From the NCBI GenBank assembly GCA_022749755.1, contig CM040451.1, positions 15,756,825-15,820,824 of the forward strand: 64,000 nucleotides of DNA. Reading direction: 5' to 3'. The notes below the pieces were generated by a model. The model was not told where the DNA came from. It saw only the letters and a list, made by a program, of their open reading frames with translations, and did no database searches. Both the position numbers and the translations under genes were made by a program. This DNA is from Azadirachta indica (Eukaryota; Streptophyta; Magnoliopsida; Sapindales; Meliaceae). Below are positions 36,101 through 48,624 of the stretch, piece after piece. Each line of letters opens with the position of its first letter. Position 1 is the first letter of the stretch.

Positions 36101-37082
36101 ATGGTGGTAGCTCAGCTCTGTGTCCGTACGGTCTCAGGTTTTAACTGGACTTTAACCAATCAAACGAATGCCTGCAGACGTTTATTCTCTAATTCGCTCG
36201 GTTCGTTGTCGGAGCAACTTTGTTTCACTACGAAACGGTGTCGTTCTCTCACTTGCAAATCCACCGGCGGTAGCGTCGGCTGGCGATCCTCGAATCAGGC
36301 CGATGATTACCGTCAAGACTTCCTCGTGCCAGGTGATGTTTCTGAAATTTTTTTTCTTTTTCTTTTTCTCTAAATGCATATTAAATTAAATTTAGAAACA
36401 TGGAAGATGTTTCTTCTCTTGCATGAATAGATCCGAAAATTAATGAAGCTTCAAATTTGATAATAAAAAATTAATTCCGGAAAGCATTCGAAAACGCTTT
36501 TGTACCAAAAAGAAAACATTTTTCTTTAAGCTTTCTGTATTCAGAAACACAAGCATGGTTTAATATACTAGACAGATTTGTTAATTTTGATTTTCTTCTA
36601 AAACTTGTTGACTTAACTTTGCTATACCTTAATAATAATAATTAATTATTTATTTGATGTCTTAATTCTTTCATCTTTCAGATATTTCTTCGGCAGCAAA
36701 TGAACCAAAAGCGGCAATATTATCAAAGAATTCAACCCACTCTCAGGTTTCTGAAATGGAACACAAGAGAGTTTTGGCTGAAAGAAATCAACTCAGAGAG
36801 GAAGTAGCTCAGAAAAGCAAGGAAATTCATAAGCTCAAGGCGGCAATTCATGTAGCTCTTCATCATTTGAGCATAGTGGCTGAATATCCCAAGGAAAATA
36901 TTCCTCCCAAATCTACCATACATGCGGCAGAGAAGACCTCTAAGAATTCCTCTGAAGGCCATAAGCGAAAAGCTGATCAATTTGATGAAGATGTGGAAGA
37001 GACCAGAAACAAAAAGCCTAGGTTGGAAAGCAACAACAATCCCATTCAGAAAACAAAAGAAAGTTATTTTGATTATTCATAA
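36101..37082 (+). CDS. Coiled-coil gene 1 (right copy)
   Basis: Exons 36101-36332 and 36682-37082. The predicted 210-aa protein is the same as that of the left copy at 26,477-27,461, with an intron of 349 rather than 352 bp. Differences are confined to intron and flank homopolymers. Domain description and doubts about the start codon are as for the left copy; here the alternative internal start is at 36,756. Confidence 0.7.
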
Positions 37083-38230
37083 TTGACGGTTGTTGATACT
37101 GTCAATCAATAAATCCTTTGTCAAGATCTAAAATATTATGACTTTCTTATTAATTGCTCCTATCATAAGCTTTTCATTAGTATCCCTGCTTGATTAAATT
37201 GTATTCTATTTCACTTAAAGAGGTCTTGATGTAGTGGTGATTGTTTCTACATCACTTGGATTAATGGAAATAATGGAATACGAAATTGAAAGTATAATAT
37301 TGTTTTTCTATACTAATTGTAATTAATGTTAGACTAGGTTAGACTATAATAATAAAATGGTCAAGTATTTATATATTAAACAAAGTTTGCTCATGAAACA
37401 AATCTTGATAATAAGAATAATAATGATAACAGTAAATTAAAGATATAGTCCTAGTAAGAGAAGATACAATATTACAATTGCCATTTAAAATATTTATGGA
37501 TATATATATATGAAGAATATAATTTGTAAATCACATTAGTTAATAAAAAATAATAAAAGAAGAGAAAATTTTCTTCTTTGTTTGGAAATTTGTTCAAGAT
37601 CAACAAAGTAAAACTTTGTTTGATGAAAATAAATTATTTTGAAAGATAAAATATGTTGATAATAAATTTTTTATTTGATTGAATTAAAATAACAAAAAAA
37701 AAATTATTTAGTTTAATATTCTCTCTCTTTTCAATTTTCTTTTTGTTTTCTAAAATATTAATAAGTGATTTTTTTTTAACAAACCTTGACTAGCAAGGCC
37801 ACTTTAAAAAAAAGAAGCAAAACAATTAAGAAGGGATATCACGAGTCTGACCCTTCAACAAAACATAGAACAGAATGAAGATAAAAAACAAGGCTTACGA
37901 GAGACAGTAACAAGGAATGAAAATATATGATGAATTGCTTATTGGTAATCATAGTAAAAAATATACTGAAATTATTTTTTGTTAAAAAGAAATTAAACCA
38001 GTATTTATTACAAACATAATTTTTAGAAATTTATTTGCATTGTGCCTTATATTTTTGACAAAATAACAATGTATGACATGAGCTTTTTAATTATAACATT
38101 TTAGTCCGTGGTACAATAAGATCAGAGCAGGTATTAAATTGCTAACATTTAACAAAACTTCCTATTTTATTTTATTTTTTTTACTTAAATTTAGGAATGA
38201 AAATGTTAACATTTATTTTTTTTCCTTTAT

Positions 38231-38642
38231 AACAGGGATTTATAATTTAATAATACACTTGATATTGATGGGAAAGTAAATTAAATGCACTTATATATTA
38301 AATGACTAATGGTAAGTCTTTATTTATTTTTATTGAATTAAAGTCTTTTTCTATTGAATGGAGCACGTGGTCAATGACCACAGCTAGTGGCAATTAGAAA
38401 ATAGTAATGATGATTACATTTTACTTTCCATGTTCATTATAACAACTGGGATCCAATCAATGAAAAAAGATTTTTATTCAATAAAAAGTTAAAGTCTGCA
38501 CAAGACATTAGAAAATTGGCTCAATCTAGCTGTATTCCAGCAGGTAAACTAAATGTCTTCTAGAAAATATAGATTTTTAATCATCTTTTCATACCACGAA
38601 CATTTTATACTTACTTTTACCGATTCTAAATGTTGACTTTAA
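38231..38642 (-). repeat. Dispersed non-coding repeat, copy C
   Basis: Right-block counterpart of 28,608-29,020, and reverse-complement relative of 1,600-2,055. Confidence 0.65.
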
Positions 38643-39118
38643 ACACAATTACACAAATATATACTCATCCCGCTCAGAATGCTTGAAACTGGGGCTTAGG
38701 TGCTTGTGATATTGCTCACCTTCTTCAGAGAGTCGACATTACAGGAGTTTCTTCTGGAGAAATATAGTAATTAAGATTTAATATTTGAGAGATAAATTAT
38801 TTTCCATTTGTTAATTAATTGAATCTCTGATAATGCTGTTATCATTTTACGAAGCTTGCTTGCTTGCTTTGCTGCATTTCACTCTCTCATAGATAAAAAT
38901 TGTGATCTATTATTGTTGATGCTAATTGAAAAGTTATATATGAAAAGTAATTTTTTTTTTTTTCCCATCTGAAATCTAAATCAACATGAAATTTGAATAG
39001 ATTTAAATATACAAATTTGAATAATATTAAATAAAATATTTACTTTTTGCTTATATATAGCAATTGTTATCGATACTCCTGTTTAAATAGTCAAGTGGTA
39101 ATTTAACTAAATTTGAAA

Positions 39119-39550
39119 AACTAATGTAACTAATTTTACTATATATATTTCTATAAATATATTTCAGACCGAAAGAAAAAGATAAATCATTCAAACTCAG
39201 ATATTTAGGTTTATTCAAAATTCAGACTAATTTAGAATTCAGTCCTAAAAAACAAACACTAATAAATTAATTATTTAGACAGAAAAGCAAATATATATAT
39301 GTTCTCACATTCTTCAGACTATATATATTTGCTTTATATATGTAAATATATTATATATAAAACTAATCTAACTAATTTTATTAAATATATTTGTATAAAT
39401 ATATTTCAGAAAAAAAAATATTCAAATTTAGATATTCAGGTTTATTCAAAATTCCGAGTAATTCAGAATTCAGTCCTGAAAAACAAACACTCATAAATTT
39501 TTTAGACAGAAAAGCAAATATATATAGTCTGAAGAGTGTGCGAGCATATA
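39119..39550. repeat. Direct and inverted repeats upstream of coiled-coil gene 2 (right copy)
   Basis: Same structure as 29,488-29,920. The downstream AT and GT microsatellite lengths differ between the copies, as expected for alleles or very recent duplicates. Confidence 0.7.
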
Positions 39551-39623
39551 TATATATATATACACCTGTGTGTGTGTGTATATATATATATATATGTTGT
39601 GTTGATTCTTTCAGTTTTTAGAT

Positions 39624-40100
39624 ATGTCAACTGTTGCCCGTATACGGAAAGGAGCAACATCGAAAGATTCAACTCAACGTCAACTTTTTCCTGAAGATCC
39701 TGAAAAATATCTTGAGAATGTTTTGGATGAAAGAAATCAACTAAAGGAGGAAGTAGCTCAGAAAAACAAGGAAATTGATAAGCTCAGGGCAATAATTCAG
39801 TTTGTGCTACAGCATTTGTCCAAAGCACAGGTTGACTGTTCAAAGGAAATTCGTACTGTTTCTATTATTCCTGAACAGCAACAGGCTCCTCCAACACCTC
39901 ATCCAGTCGTTGAAATTGCCAGAAATAATAATATTTCTCGTGATGAGAATCAAACTCCAAATAGTGCAAGTAACCACAAGGAACTTGGGAAAAGACATCG
40001 GAAGGAAGAAGCCGACTGCAATAATCGTGCTCAAGAGAAAAAAAGAAAGAAGAGCGGTGATGTGTCTTCCACAATAGATGATCTTTTAGACAAATCTTAG
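39624..40100 (+). CDS. Coiled-coil gene 2 (right copy)
   Basis: A 158-aa frame whose predicted protein is the same as that at 29,995-30,471: coiled coil at about 29-65, Gln/Pro-rich middle, strongly basic stretch near the end, acidic last residues. It converges with the patatin-like gene 2.7 kb downstream. Unknown family. Confidence 0.7.
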   Translation: MSTVARIRKGATSKDSTQRQLFPEDPEKYLENVLDERNQLKEEVAQKNKEIDKLRAIIQFVLQHLSKAQVDCSKEIRTVSIIPEQQQAPPTPHPVVEIARNNNISRDENQTPNSASNHKELGKRHRKEEADCNNRAQEKKRKKSGDVSSTIDDLLDKS

Positions 40101-40129
40101 TTAACAGATTTTGATACTGTCAATAAAAT

Positions 40130-41508
40130 ATGTGTCAAGAGATCTTGACATTTTAACTATTTATAGATTACTGTAAAAGAGCCTTTGATATTCCCTGTCA
40201 AAATTCTATGATGTATGTTTAACATATCCTCGTTTGAAAAATCCAATAAAGTTTATTAAATTTTATGAATAACTTCTTTGGCATATATTATGAAAAAATA
40301 CGGATCACCTATAACTTCTTCCTATTTCAAAAAAAGGGCATATTCTCCCTATTATAATGTAATTTTGCTGTCGTTCTTTATGATCATTTGGCACATTTAC
40401 CTTGAAGAAATTCATGTTTTATTTTTTGGGCTCATTAATTATTGTTAAATAATATGCAAATGATAATACATATTCTAGACAAATTTTAAATAAATAATTA
40501 AATAAATATTGCTTTAAAAATATAAATAATAATAAAGAATTTAATTGCTAATTAATAACAAATTCAAATAGAAAAACTTAAAAAAAGAAAAAAGAAATTA
40601 AGCCTTTTCTTTGAGAAAAAACTCAATATGAAAGTCAACAAATTTTAAGATAATGAAAATTTTCATTAAGAATATAATCATTTTTTATTTTTTAAAATAA
40701 CATAGTTTTACATTAACGTAAAAATTACAAAAATGATCTTCATAATTAATTTTTACAAAAGGTCTAAATTTTATTTTATTTTTTGGTTTGACTCTATTGT
40801 GGAAAATGGAAAATGAAAATAAATGAATTCATTCTGTTATGACTATATTTTTTTAAAACAAATTCAATGTTAGTATAATTTTTATATGTTTTAATTTTTA
40901 AGTTAATGTAGAAAATTATTGAAGAGGTGCACAATGAATTTTTTTTAAAAAAAATTAATTTATTCATTTAATTTCTTATTTAAAGTTAATTATCATTGAT
41001 TTGATAATGTTATTTTCATTATTGTTTTGATTTTTTATTTATTTGGAGCCAACATTTATTGAATAGAATTTTTAATTGTTCATCTATACACTTAGAAGTC
41101 TTATATTATATTTTACAAAATAAATATTAAGATATAATTATTACTTAATGGTTTTGGCTTTAATATTCAAAGGTTCAAGCCTTCATGTATTCTTATATGG
41201 TTAAGTTAGGGTCTAACCCAATTTAGAGTTAGATTTTTTAAGGATAAATATGTCAAATGGCTAAAAAATTAACCATTAAACGTAATTTTAAACTAGTAAG
41301 GAGTTAAGTGGTAGTGACACCAAAATATAGGGGATAACTGCTATTTTCGTATAAAATACAAATCCAGCTTCGCACAATTAGGAAAATTTTTCAATAAATT
41401 AATATTTTTTCATTAATGCTTCATTATTGTTTTATCAAATGAGAAATTAGAAACATCCTTTTTTTATTCTCTAGCAAAAATTATTTCTTCTTCCTCCTTT
41501 GTGTGCTC
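40130..41508. other. AT-rich spacer (right copy)
   Basis: Counterpart of 30,500-31,880; nothing recognised. Confidence 0.5.
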
Positions 41509-42398
41509 GGGGTAATGTTTATTTTTTCTTATTGAAATCTGAACATGATTGAGTTTTGAATTTAATTGAAATTTAAATCTAATTCATATATTTATTTTTT
41601 TTACCTGAAATATTTGAATATAAATATCAAGTTATTAGTTTTTACAAAAATAAAAAAAACCTTAAACTTATTTTTGACATATATGCTCTAAGTAAATATT
41701 ATATATATTTATACTTATATTTTATAAAAGTTTAATCATATTGACACAAAAAATTATAAATAGCATAATAATTTTTATTTATTATATTGATATATACATT
41801 AATTTTTCCTATGATACATAAATTTTTTGTTACTTTACATTATAACTAAAGAAAATTGTGAATTAACAATTTATGATATGAAAATCAATGATAATTAAAA
41901 AATAAATTATGTAAAAATAGGGAGAGACGACGAAAAATAAAAAATGTTCGATAAGATTTAAAGTTTAAGTATTAAAAAATATAAATAATATACTAAGTGT
42001 ATTATTTAGAAATAAAATATTAAAGAAAATTATGAATTAACAATTTAAGATATGAAAATCAATGATAAATTGAATAAAAAAATAAATTATTTAAAAATAT
42101 TATTCTAAGTATGTAAAAACAGGGAGAGACAATAAAAAATAAAAAGTGTTAGGTAATATTTAAAATGAAAATATTAGAAAATAAAATAATAAATTAAGTG
42201 CATTATTGAAAAATAAAATATTTAATTCATTTAAACATTTGGTTATTTATATTTAATTAAAATTTTTAACTTAATTACATTCACACATATTTATAAAGTT
42301 TTGAAATATAAGATAAAAAAAAAAACACTTCTTACACATTTGAATAATTTATATTGAATAGTTTCATTCAAACTTGAATTTAAAAGGCAAACAAACCC
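41509..42398. mobile_element. Non-autonomous DNA transposon-like repeat (right copy)
   Basis: Counterpart of 31,882-32,766, including the internal tandem duplication at about 41,848-42,215. Confidence 0.45.
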
Positions 42399-42800
42399 AG
42401 AGTTTTATATTGGTTATTTGTTAATTGTTTATTTTTCTACAGTTATTATTAAAGTTTGATTCTCATAGCAACATCTAGGAACACAATTTAATAGAAATTT
42501 TCCTAGTTTAATGGGAAAACAATTGTGAATTCCAAAGAATTCGTAAACGTTTGGTTGTTGATTATGATCATGATCTTTGCAAGACACAGCTATCTTGGAC
42601 ATAGCAATGTTTTTATATAGGCCCATTATGAATTTGAAGATAAAAAATACTAGTTAAAAAGACGAATATAATTAATAGGACTAATTTGAATAAGATGTTT
42701 TAACAACTACACCCATTTTATTGTTTATTTGATTGTTCTATTTGTTATGGCTGATGTTGGTGTTTTATGCTTCAAAAAGGGACACTCAATTTACTCCTGA

Positions 42801-45800
42801 TCAGTGTCCAAGCTTGCGTTGGTCAGAGAGTTGTTTGGCAAAGTAAGCAAGAGCTTCTTCATTGGTGCCCTCTCCAGTTGGTTTAAACCTGCCAGTATCC
42901 AAGTCAACCCTCGACAATGGCTTCTTTAACAACTGCAGTCCTATCTTCTCAAGTGTTTCCATGTTATCCTTTGTCGAATTATCAACTTTTGCAGCATCAC
43001 TATTTAATGTGTCATCCTGAATTCGAATGTAATTGCCCTTGCAATTAACAGATTGAAAGAGTGCAGACACATGGAAGTCAACCATATCAGAGCTTGCATC
43101 AAGGAAAACATCCAACATTGGTGTTCTGCCTTTGTTATAAGCCCATTTTAGCCTGCCCCATCTAGAAGCTGAGCGTGCACAATATTGCCGCATCCCCTGC
43201 TTAGCCTCACCAGTACCTAGTGATAGCACTAGCATCTGTCGGCTGTCCATTGGATTTATGTCATCGAACTCAGGGTTGTGATTCAAAATCTCATTCAAAA
43301 TGTGGCTTATCGCCACTAGTGTCTGTAGATTTACACTAAATCGTTAGTTGTTTCTTATCATCAAATAGTAGAACTTCAAAAAAGAAGCTACTTACGGGGT
43401 CATTTGCTGCAACCCCACCATCAATAAGATCAAAACTTCGGGTGTTACCCTCAGCATCTTTTGTCTCAAAGTGGTGTGCTGGGAAGTAGGTCGGAGCCGC
43501 AGAAGTTCCAATGCATATATCAGCCAGCCGAGCATTCTTCCAGGCATGCTTCTTTCCCTGTACAACTAAACCTTGAGCTCTAAACGTTATGAATAATTCG
43601 CAAGTTAATTGATTAGTATCTTACATTGTTGGTTGAGAAGATGACTGGCTGAAGTAGCTTGATGTCAAAAGTTGGTATGACAACATTTGTGAGGGTTTCT
43701 TTCACAGTAGTTTCTCCCAGTAGCTTACTTGTAATTGTCCTCATGTAGTTCCCATCATACATTGGTCTTACCCACTTACGGACTGCGCTTGTCATTTTTC
43801 TTGGGATGTTCTTGCGACTGAATATTAATTTTCCGAGAAAATTTCTTTCATCAGAGAAATCATTTGCTCTTTTGTAACAAATTAAGAACATTAATTTCAG
43901 TAATTGATTACCTGGTTTGAGGGAAAATTTTGGGACAGTTCTCAAAATAGAAGTTGTTTATATCCTTTGCAGCATAAAGAGGACTACCATTCTTGTTGGG
44001 AGCTGCAAGCATAGTGGTTATAAGCCCACCTGTACTTGTTCCTGCAATTATATCGAAATAATCTGCAATTCTGGCATTTGGTCCATCCAAATCCTACCAC
44101 AAAATAGAACATGCATATATGCAAAAAATGAGAACATGTGTATCTGATAATTTTCAATCAAACGATGGCAAAAAATGTGTTATGAGATTGGAATGGTGAA
44201 GAAATAAATCTTATTTCTTATTTCTTATTTCTTGATTTGAATGATGTACACGACTTATTTAAATATTGTTCAAATGGGAAAGGAAATAGACAAAATGATT
44301 ACAAGATAAAATAAATAATGTAAAGGATATAAAACAAGGAAATGAATAATGTCCAAGTAATGATGTGTGTATGCAAGGATGATGATGATAATATTTAATA
44401 TAACACTCCTCCTTGTGGAACAAAGCTTGAGTTTATAAGTTCAAAGCAAATAGGTGAGACCCCTTTAAAAGACAAACAAGAAACAGAAAAGAAATAATCA
44501 GGAGACTCATAAATAGTCTAAACAAAAGTATAAGCAAAAGACAAGAGAGTCTAAAGAGAACCAGGAGACTCTCAAAAGAACCAAAGACGACCAAGAGACT
44601 CACAAAGGAGTCTAGAAGAACCAAAACTAGAACCAAAAGAGTTAAATAAAACCAAAAGACTCACAAAGGAGCCTAAAAAAACCAGGGGACTCGTGGAGGA
44701 GTCTAACAAAATCAGGAGAATTGCAAAGAGCCTAGAACAGGGAGACTCTCGAAGAGCCTAACAAGTGAAGGGGGTCAGATTGAACCAAAAGTAATATGCT
44801 GAGGACACAATTGTAATACATTAGGGGACTTAAATGTTGATAACCTAAAACATATGCCGACGGACTTAAATGACAAATAAATTAAAATTCATGGAGTTGA
44901 ATGATAAAACACGGAAGATACTGAATGATAAAACACGAAAGATACTGAATGACAAAATGCGGAGACTTAAATGATAAATGACTTGTACCGAAATGAAAGT
45001 AACCAAACAAGATGTCAAAGAAACGAAAGAGAAAATGCATGCCATCTGGACAAAAGGCGCTGTATCCATAGAGAACAGATCTTGGATACATTCCTTCAAT
45101 AGTAGTTTCGGTCAGAGTAATCAACGTCCAGAGAAAGTTAACAGAGGCCACAGAAAAGACAACCGGAAGATGAAGAGTCGATGGTGTCGGCGGTAACGGT
45201 TAAATCGACAGAAATTGGCCGATCGGCTATTTAAAGTGTCCAAAACTGGCTAACTTTGCGGAGACAAACAGTGGCTACGATATGGAAAAAGACACAACGG
45301 TTACAACGGCTGGGATGAGCTGATTCTTTGGACGCCGGCGGTGACGGCAGTGTGCTAGACGCGCCTGATTTTGGCGAGATCTGAGACAAGAAAACGGTAA
45401 GCTGATGTGGTCTTCATTTACGGCGAAGTAACAGTGTGTGAGAGTAAGCGAAGACCGGATTCTGATTGGGCGACAGCAGAATAAGGTGGCAGCGCGTGCA
45501 CCAATTATGCGTGGGAAACACGCAAGCTTAGGAACTGAAACAAAGGGAGATTGGAAATTATGGTGCCGCGCTGGAAGGGAAACCAGCGCAAGAAGGGCTT
45601 AGGAACTGAAACAAAGCTCTGATAGAGATTGGAACGATTAAGAAATAAATCTTATTTCTTATTTCTTGATATTGAATGATGTGCACGACTTATTTGAATA
45701 GTGTTACAAAAGGAAAAGGAAATAGACAAAAGAATTAAAGATAAAATGAATAATGTAAAGCATATAAAGTAAGGAAAAGAATAATTTTCAAGTAATGAAT

Positions 45801-46090
45801 AATATTTGCTTTATTTTAAATATTTTTGATTTTATTATTTTCTAAATTAATTGAACTAAGAAATAAAATAAAAAAAATCATGAAATAATAAGATATTAAA
45901 AAATATAGAGAAGTAATAGAATATTAATTCAAAAAATAATGAGATAATTGACATCCTCTCGAAAAATATATACCTGAAGTTTAGACTCAAGAAATGCTAA
46001 AATAGTGCCTGGAATGATGCCTCTTACGCCACCTCCATCAATGCTCAGCACCGTTAGTTTCTTGCCTTTGCCAAAACTTCTAGTCATCAT
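42801..46090 (-). CDS. Patatin-like phospholipase A (acyl hydrolase), complete
   Basis: Five exons with consistent GT-AG borders and phases: 46090-45974, 44093-43912, 43817-43625, 43557-43396 and 43322-42801. They give 391 aa, close to the usual length of plant patatin-like proteins. Oxyanion loop DGGGVRG (residues 19-25), nucleophile serine in GTSTGG (about 59-64), catalytic aspartate in [10 protein letters not shown] (about 209-218). The start is [20 protein letters not shown]; either of two adjacent Mets could serve. There is no signal peptide, so a cytosolic enzyme acting on membrane lipids is likely. Such enzymes release fatty acids for oxylipin signalling in stress and defence (family knowledge). 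Oddities: intron 1 (1.9 kb) holds an LTR element, and residue Ser in [11 protein letters not shown] is Arg in the left copy. Confidence 0.93.
44178..45810 (-). mobile_element. Non-autonomous LTR retrotransposon (TRIM/LARD-like) in patatin intron 1
   Basis: The left LTR 44,178-44,405 (TGTTAT...ATAACA) matches 45,625-45,810. The latter has lost its first and last few bases. Orientation is minus. A primer-binding remnant complementary to initiator Met tRNA (gctctgata on the plus strand, 45,616-45,624) sits at the right LTR. A purine tract (caaggaggag on the minus strand) sits at the left LTR. The 1.2-kb interior has no pol genes. It carries short imperfect repeats around ggagactc/gagtcta (44,460-44,770) and gaatgataaaacacg (44,895-44,960). 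The antisense placement in an intron may have allowed it to persist. A target duplication was not resolvable at the decayed right end. Confidence 0.75.
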
Positions 46091-46135
46091 CTTGAATATT
46101 CAGAGAGAGCTTCTTGAAAAATATTGAGGTAAAAA

Positions 46136-46150
46136 TTGATATATAGAGCT
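46136..46150 (-). promoter_or_regulatory. TATA box of the patatin-like gene
   Basis: On the minus strand gctctatatatcaat, about 50 bp upstream of the ATG at 46,090, giving a short leader. The corresponding promoter of the left copy would lie in or beyond the gap. Confidence 0.6.
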
Positions 46151-46159
46151 TAAGAAACC

Positions 46160-48020
46160 AATTGAAGTCTACAAGAAAACATAAAGAAAGACTTTGCGCG
46201 TACATATAATAATCAAAGTGTTTAACTTTTTAATTAGTCAACATTTTGTAGTCATCTTAATTAAAATATTGTCAACTTTCGACGCTTAATTCACATTCAT
46301 ACTAACAAAGTAGTAGCTGTTTTTGTTGCTTAATATAATTAATCGATTATGTCTCATTTTCAAACAAGTGTCTCTACTAGAACTAAACAAATTCAGTAAT
46401 TAAATAAATTTAGAGCAATAACAAAAATAACTAAAGTATTGTATATAAGTCTATGTACCTCGATAATATTTATTGAATAAAAATTCAAAAAATATCAATT
46501 AATAAGAATACAAAATGTAGGCAACGTGATAATCATCTAATAATATCTCATCAATTAGTATTGGGTTATTTCAATAGAAAGTTTTGGTTATTATAATACT
46601 CAAAGATTAACAGGAAGACTTAAGTTAATGTTGACTAAAATTGTTTTATATAATTTGATAATTAATCAAAATCAAATACTTTTTTAGAGATAAGTTTTCA
46701 AAAGTTTTAAAATAAAAATAATAATATTTTATTTAGATTAATTGTAAAAAGTTGTAAAATAATCTTAAATGTATATTAATAAAAATGATAGGAAAATTTT
46801 ACTTAGATTTATTTGTATATAATTACAATATCATGAAAAATAATCTTAAATGTATATTGCTGAAATTATAGGAAAAATTTACTAAGATTTATTTGTAAAT
46901 AATTAGAATATCATGAAAAAATTATAAACGGTCTGCATGAAATTTATCTTAACAATTTCCGTTTCTGTGGAGGGTAAAAATATCAATAACTCATTTTAAT
47001 AATAATTAAGAAAGATGGATAAATTCATTGTTTAATTTGAACTCTTTGGTTATTGAACATATAATTCTATTCAGTTGACTAGATTTCGATCTATGTATAG
47101 TTAATTAGCTTGGTTCTGGTTTCCAACTCAGTGCAATATTAAATTAACTGCCTAATTCCTATTAAGTTTTCTTTATTTAATGTCAATTATTTTCTTTTTA
47201 TTATTTTTCAATTGCAATGATCTCATTCAACTGTAATGAAGATGATGTAATCAGTGATCGACTTAGATCAAGTAAGTATGATGACTTTAATTGAAATAAA
47301 AGTTTAAAAATTTTATTAATATTATTATCAAAAGTTCTTTTTAATTTTTTTTTTTAATTGTTAAATTGTTAGAAAAGAGTTTGGAAAAATTATAAAAATT
47401 ATTCAATTTCCATCACAACAAACTTAAATTTTAGATTTTGCAAATAAAGTATTCTAAGGTTTTTACAAAAAGTTCAATTATTTAAAATTTTTTTATTTTT
47501 TTATTTTAAAAATTTTATTTAATTTCTTTTCTAATAACTTAAATTATAGAAAAAGAAAAAGAATAAATACAATTTTTATTAAAAGATGCAATTAACAATT
47601 AAATCATAAATAACTTTTTTCTTTAAAAATTCTAGTAGCATAAAATCTACTCTTTAAAATTAATTAGTTCTAAGAAATAAATATTGTTCAGGTGATTATC
47701 CTTTGATTGAATATGAATTTATAGTTGAACTATTCATTTTGGACTGGAGGTAAATGCTTTATATTTAAAGTCCTTCTTTATTATATTTGTTTTAAAATTC
47801 CAATGCTTTATAGATAAAGTCTTTTATTTATTATATTTATTTTAGTTTTCAAAATCTAATTTTTTAATTTTTTATTATTCGTGATGTGGATCGAGGCGGA
47901 CGGGCAGCTGCGAAGGTTAAAAGTCTGAATGTTTTGTGATTTTTGCTGTTGGTGAAATTGTTGACTTCTATACATGCATTTAGATTGATTCAATATATAG
48001 ATAAATGGATATAATTTTTT
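46160..48020. other. Patatin upstream region, partly repeated at 58 kb
   Basis: No genes. 46,405-46,620 and 47,580-47,945 are similar to 58,066-58,290 and 58,310-58,700; shared landmarks include aattagagcaata..., ttattgaataaaaatt, actctttaaaattaatt and gtgatgtggatcgagg. Confidence 0.55.
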
Positions 48021-48024
48021 TTTA

Positions 48025-48215
48025 TATTATTTTTATATTATTTATAAATTATTAAATTTATATATATTTAATGATTAATATCAAATTCACATATATATTA
48101 ATTATGACAATTAAATATATATTAATTACATATATTAAATTTATATTAATAATTAAAAATATTAAATTCAACCATTTATAAATAGTATAAAAATTTTTAC
48201 AAAGAATCATCAATC
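48025..48215. mobile_element. AT-rich MITE-like inverted-repeat element
   Basis: The clearest copy of the family. The left arm ttatattatttataaatta... and the complement of the right arm ttatactatttataaatgg... align over about 75 bp. Non-coding. Confidence 0.6.
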
Positions 48216-48620
48216 TTTTCAAATAATTAGAATCCTGAATTTAAATAAGAGTGGAGTGGGCCAATTCTATTTTCGAAAAATTTTAATGGTATTATTGACT
48301 CTAATATGTGAATTACTTCAACAAATCATTTTAATGTATAATTGAGTTGTAGTGGAAGGGGGAATGACAAGAAGTAGTACTAAAATTAATTTCAGGTAAT
48401 TTTTGTTTGTATTTACAGTGCACTATTTTTCCATAGTGACATGGGATAAATGTTGAAGAGATGAGAATGAATCAATTGTGCATTTTTTATAATAGGTTAA
48501 ATTAAGTTTGTTGCTTTTTTGTGCAATACAAGATGCCCAAATTGACTTGGTTGTACAGCATGCTACGATTTGAGTTATTTTATACTGGGATTGACTCAGT
48601 TGCATTTTTTCTGGAGTTGT
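48216..48620. other. Spacer, nothing recognised
   Basis: A short minus-strand frame (48,423-48,605) has no recognisable motif and is probably chance. Confidence 0.4.
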
Positions 48621-48624
48621 TATT

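Larger units (their letters stand above)
34997..44528. repeat. Right copy of the ~9.5-kb duplicated block
   Basis: Starts at the first base after the gap with the sequence found at 25,384. It runs colinearly to 44,528, which matches the last base before the gap. It then continues into unique sequence that completes the patatin-like gene. Confidence 0.95.

Noticed and set aside
36182..36379. Minus-strand frame across coiled-coil gene 1 exon 1
   Set aside because: Antisense shadow including a homopolymer Lys run. The sense frame splices in phase to the coiled-coil exon.
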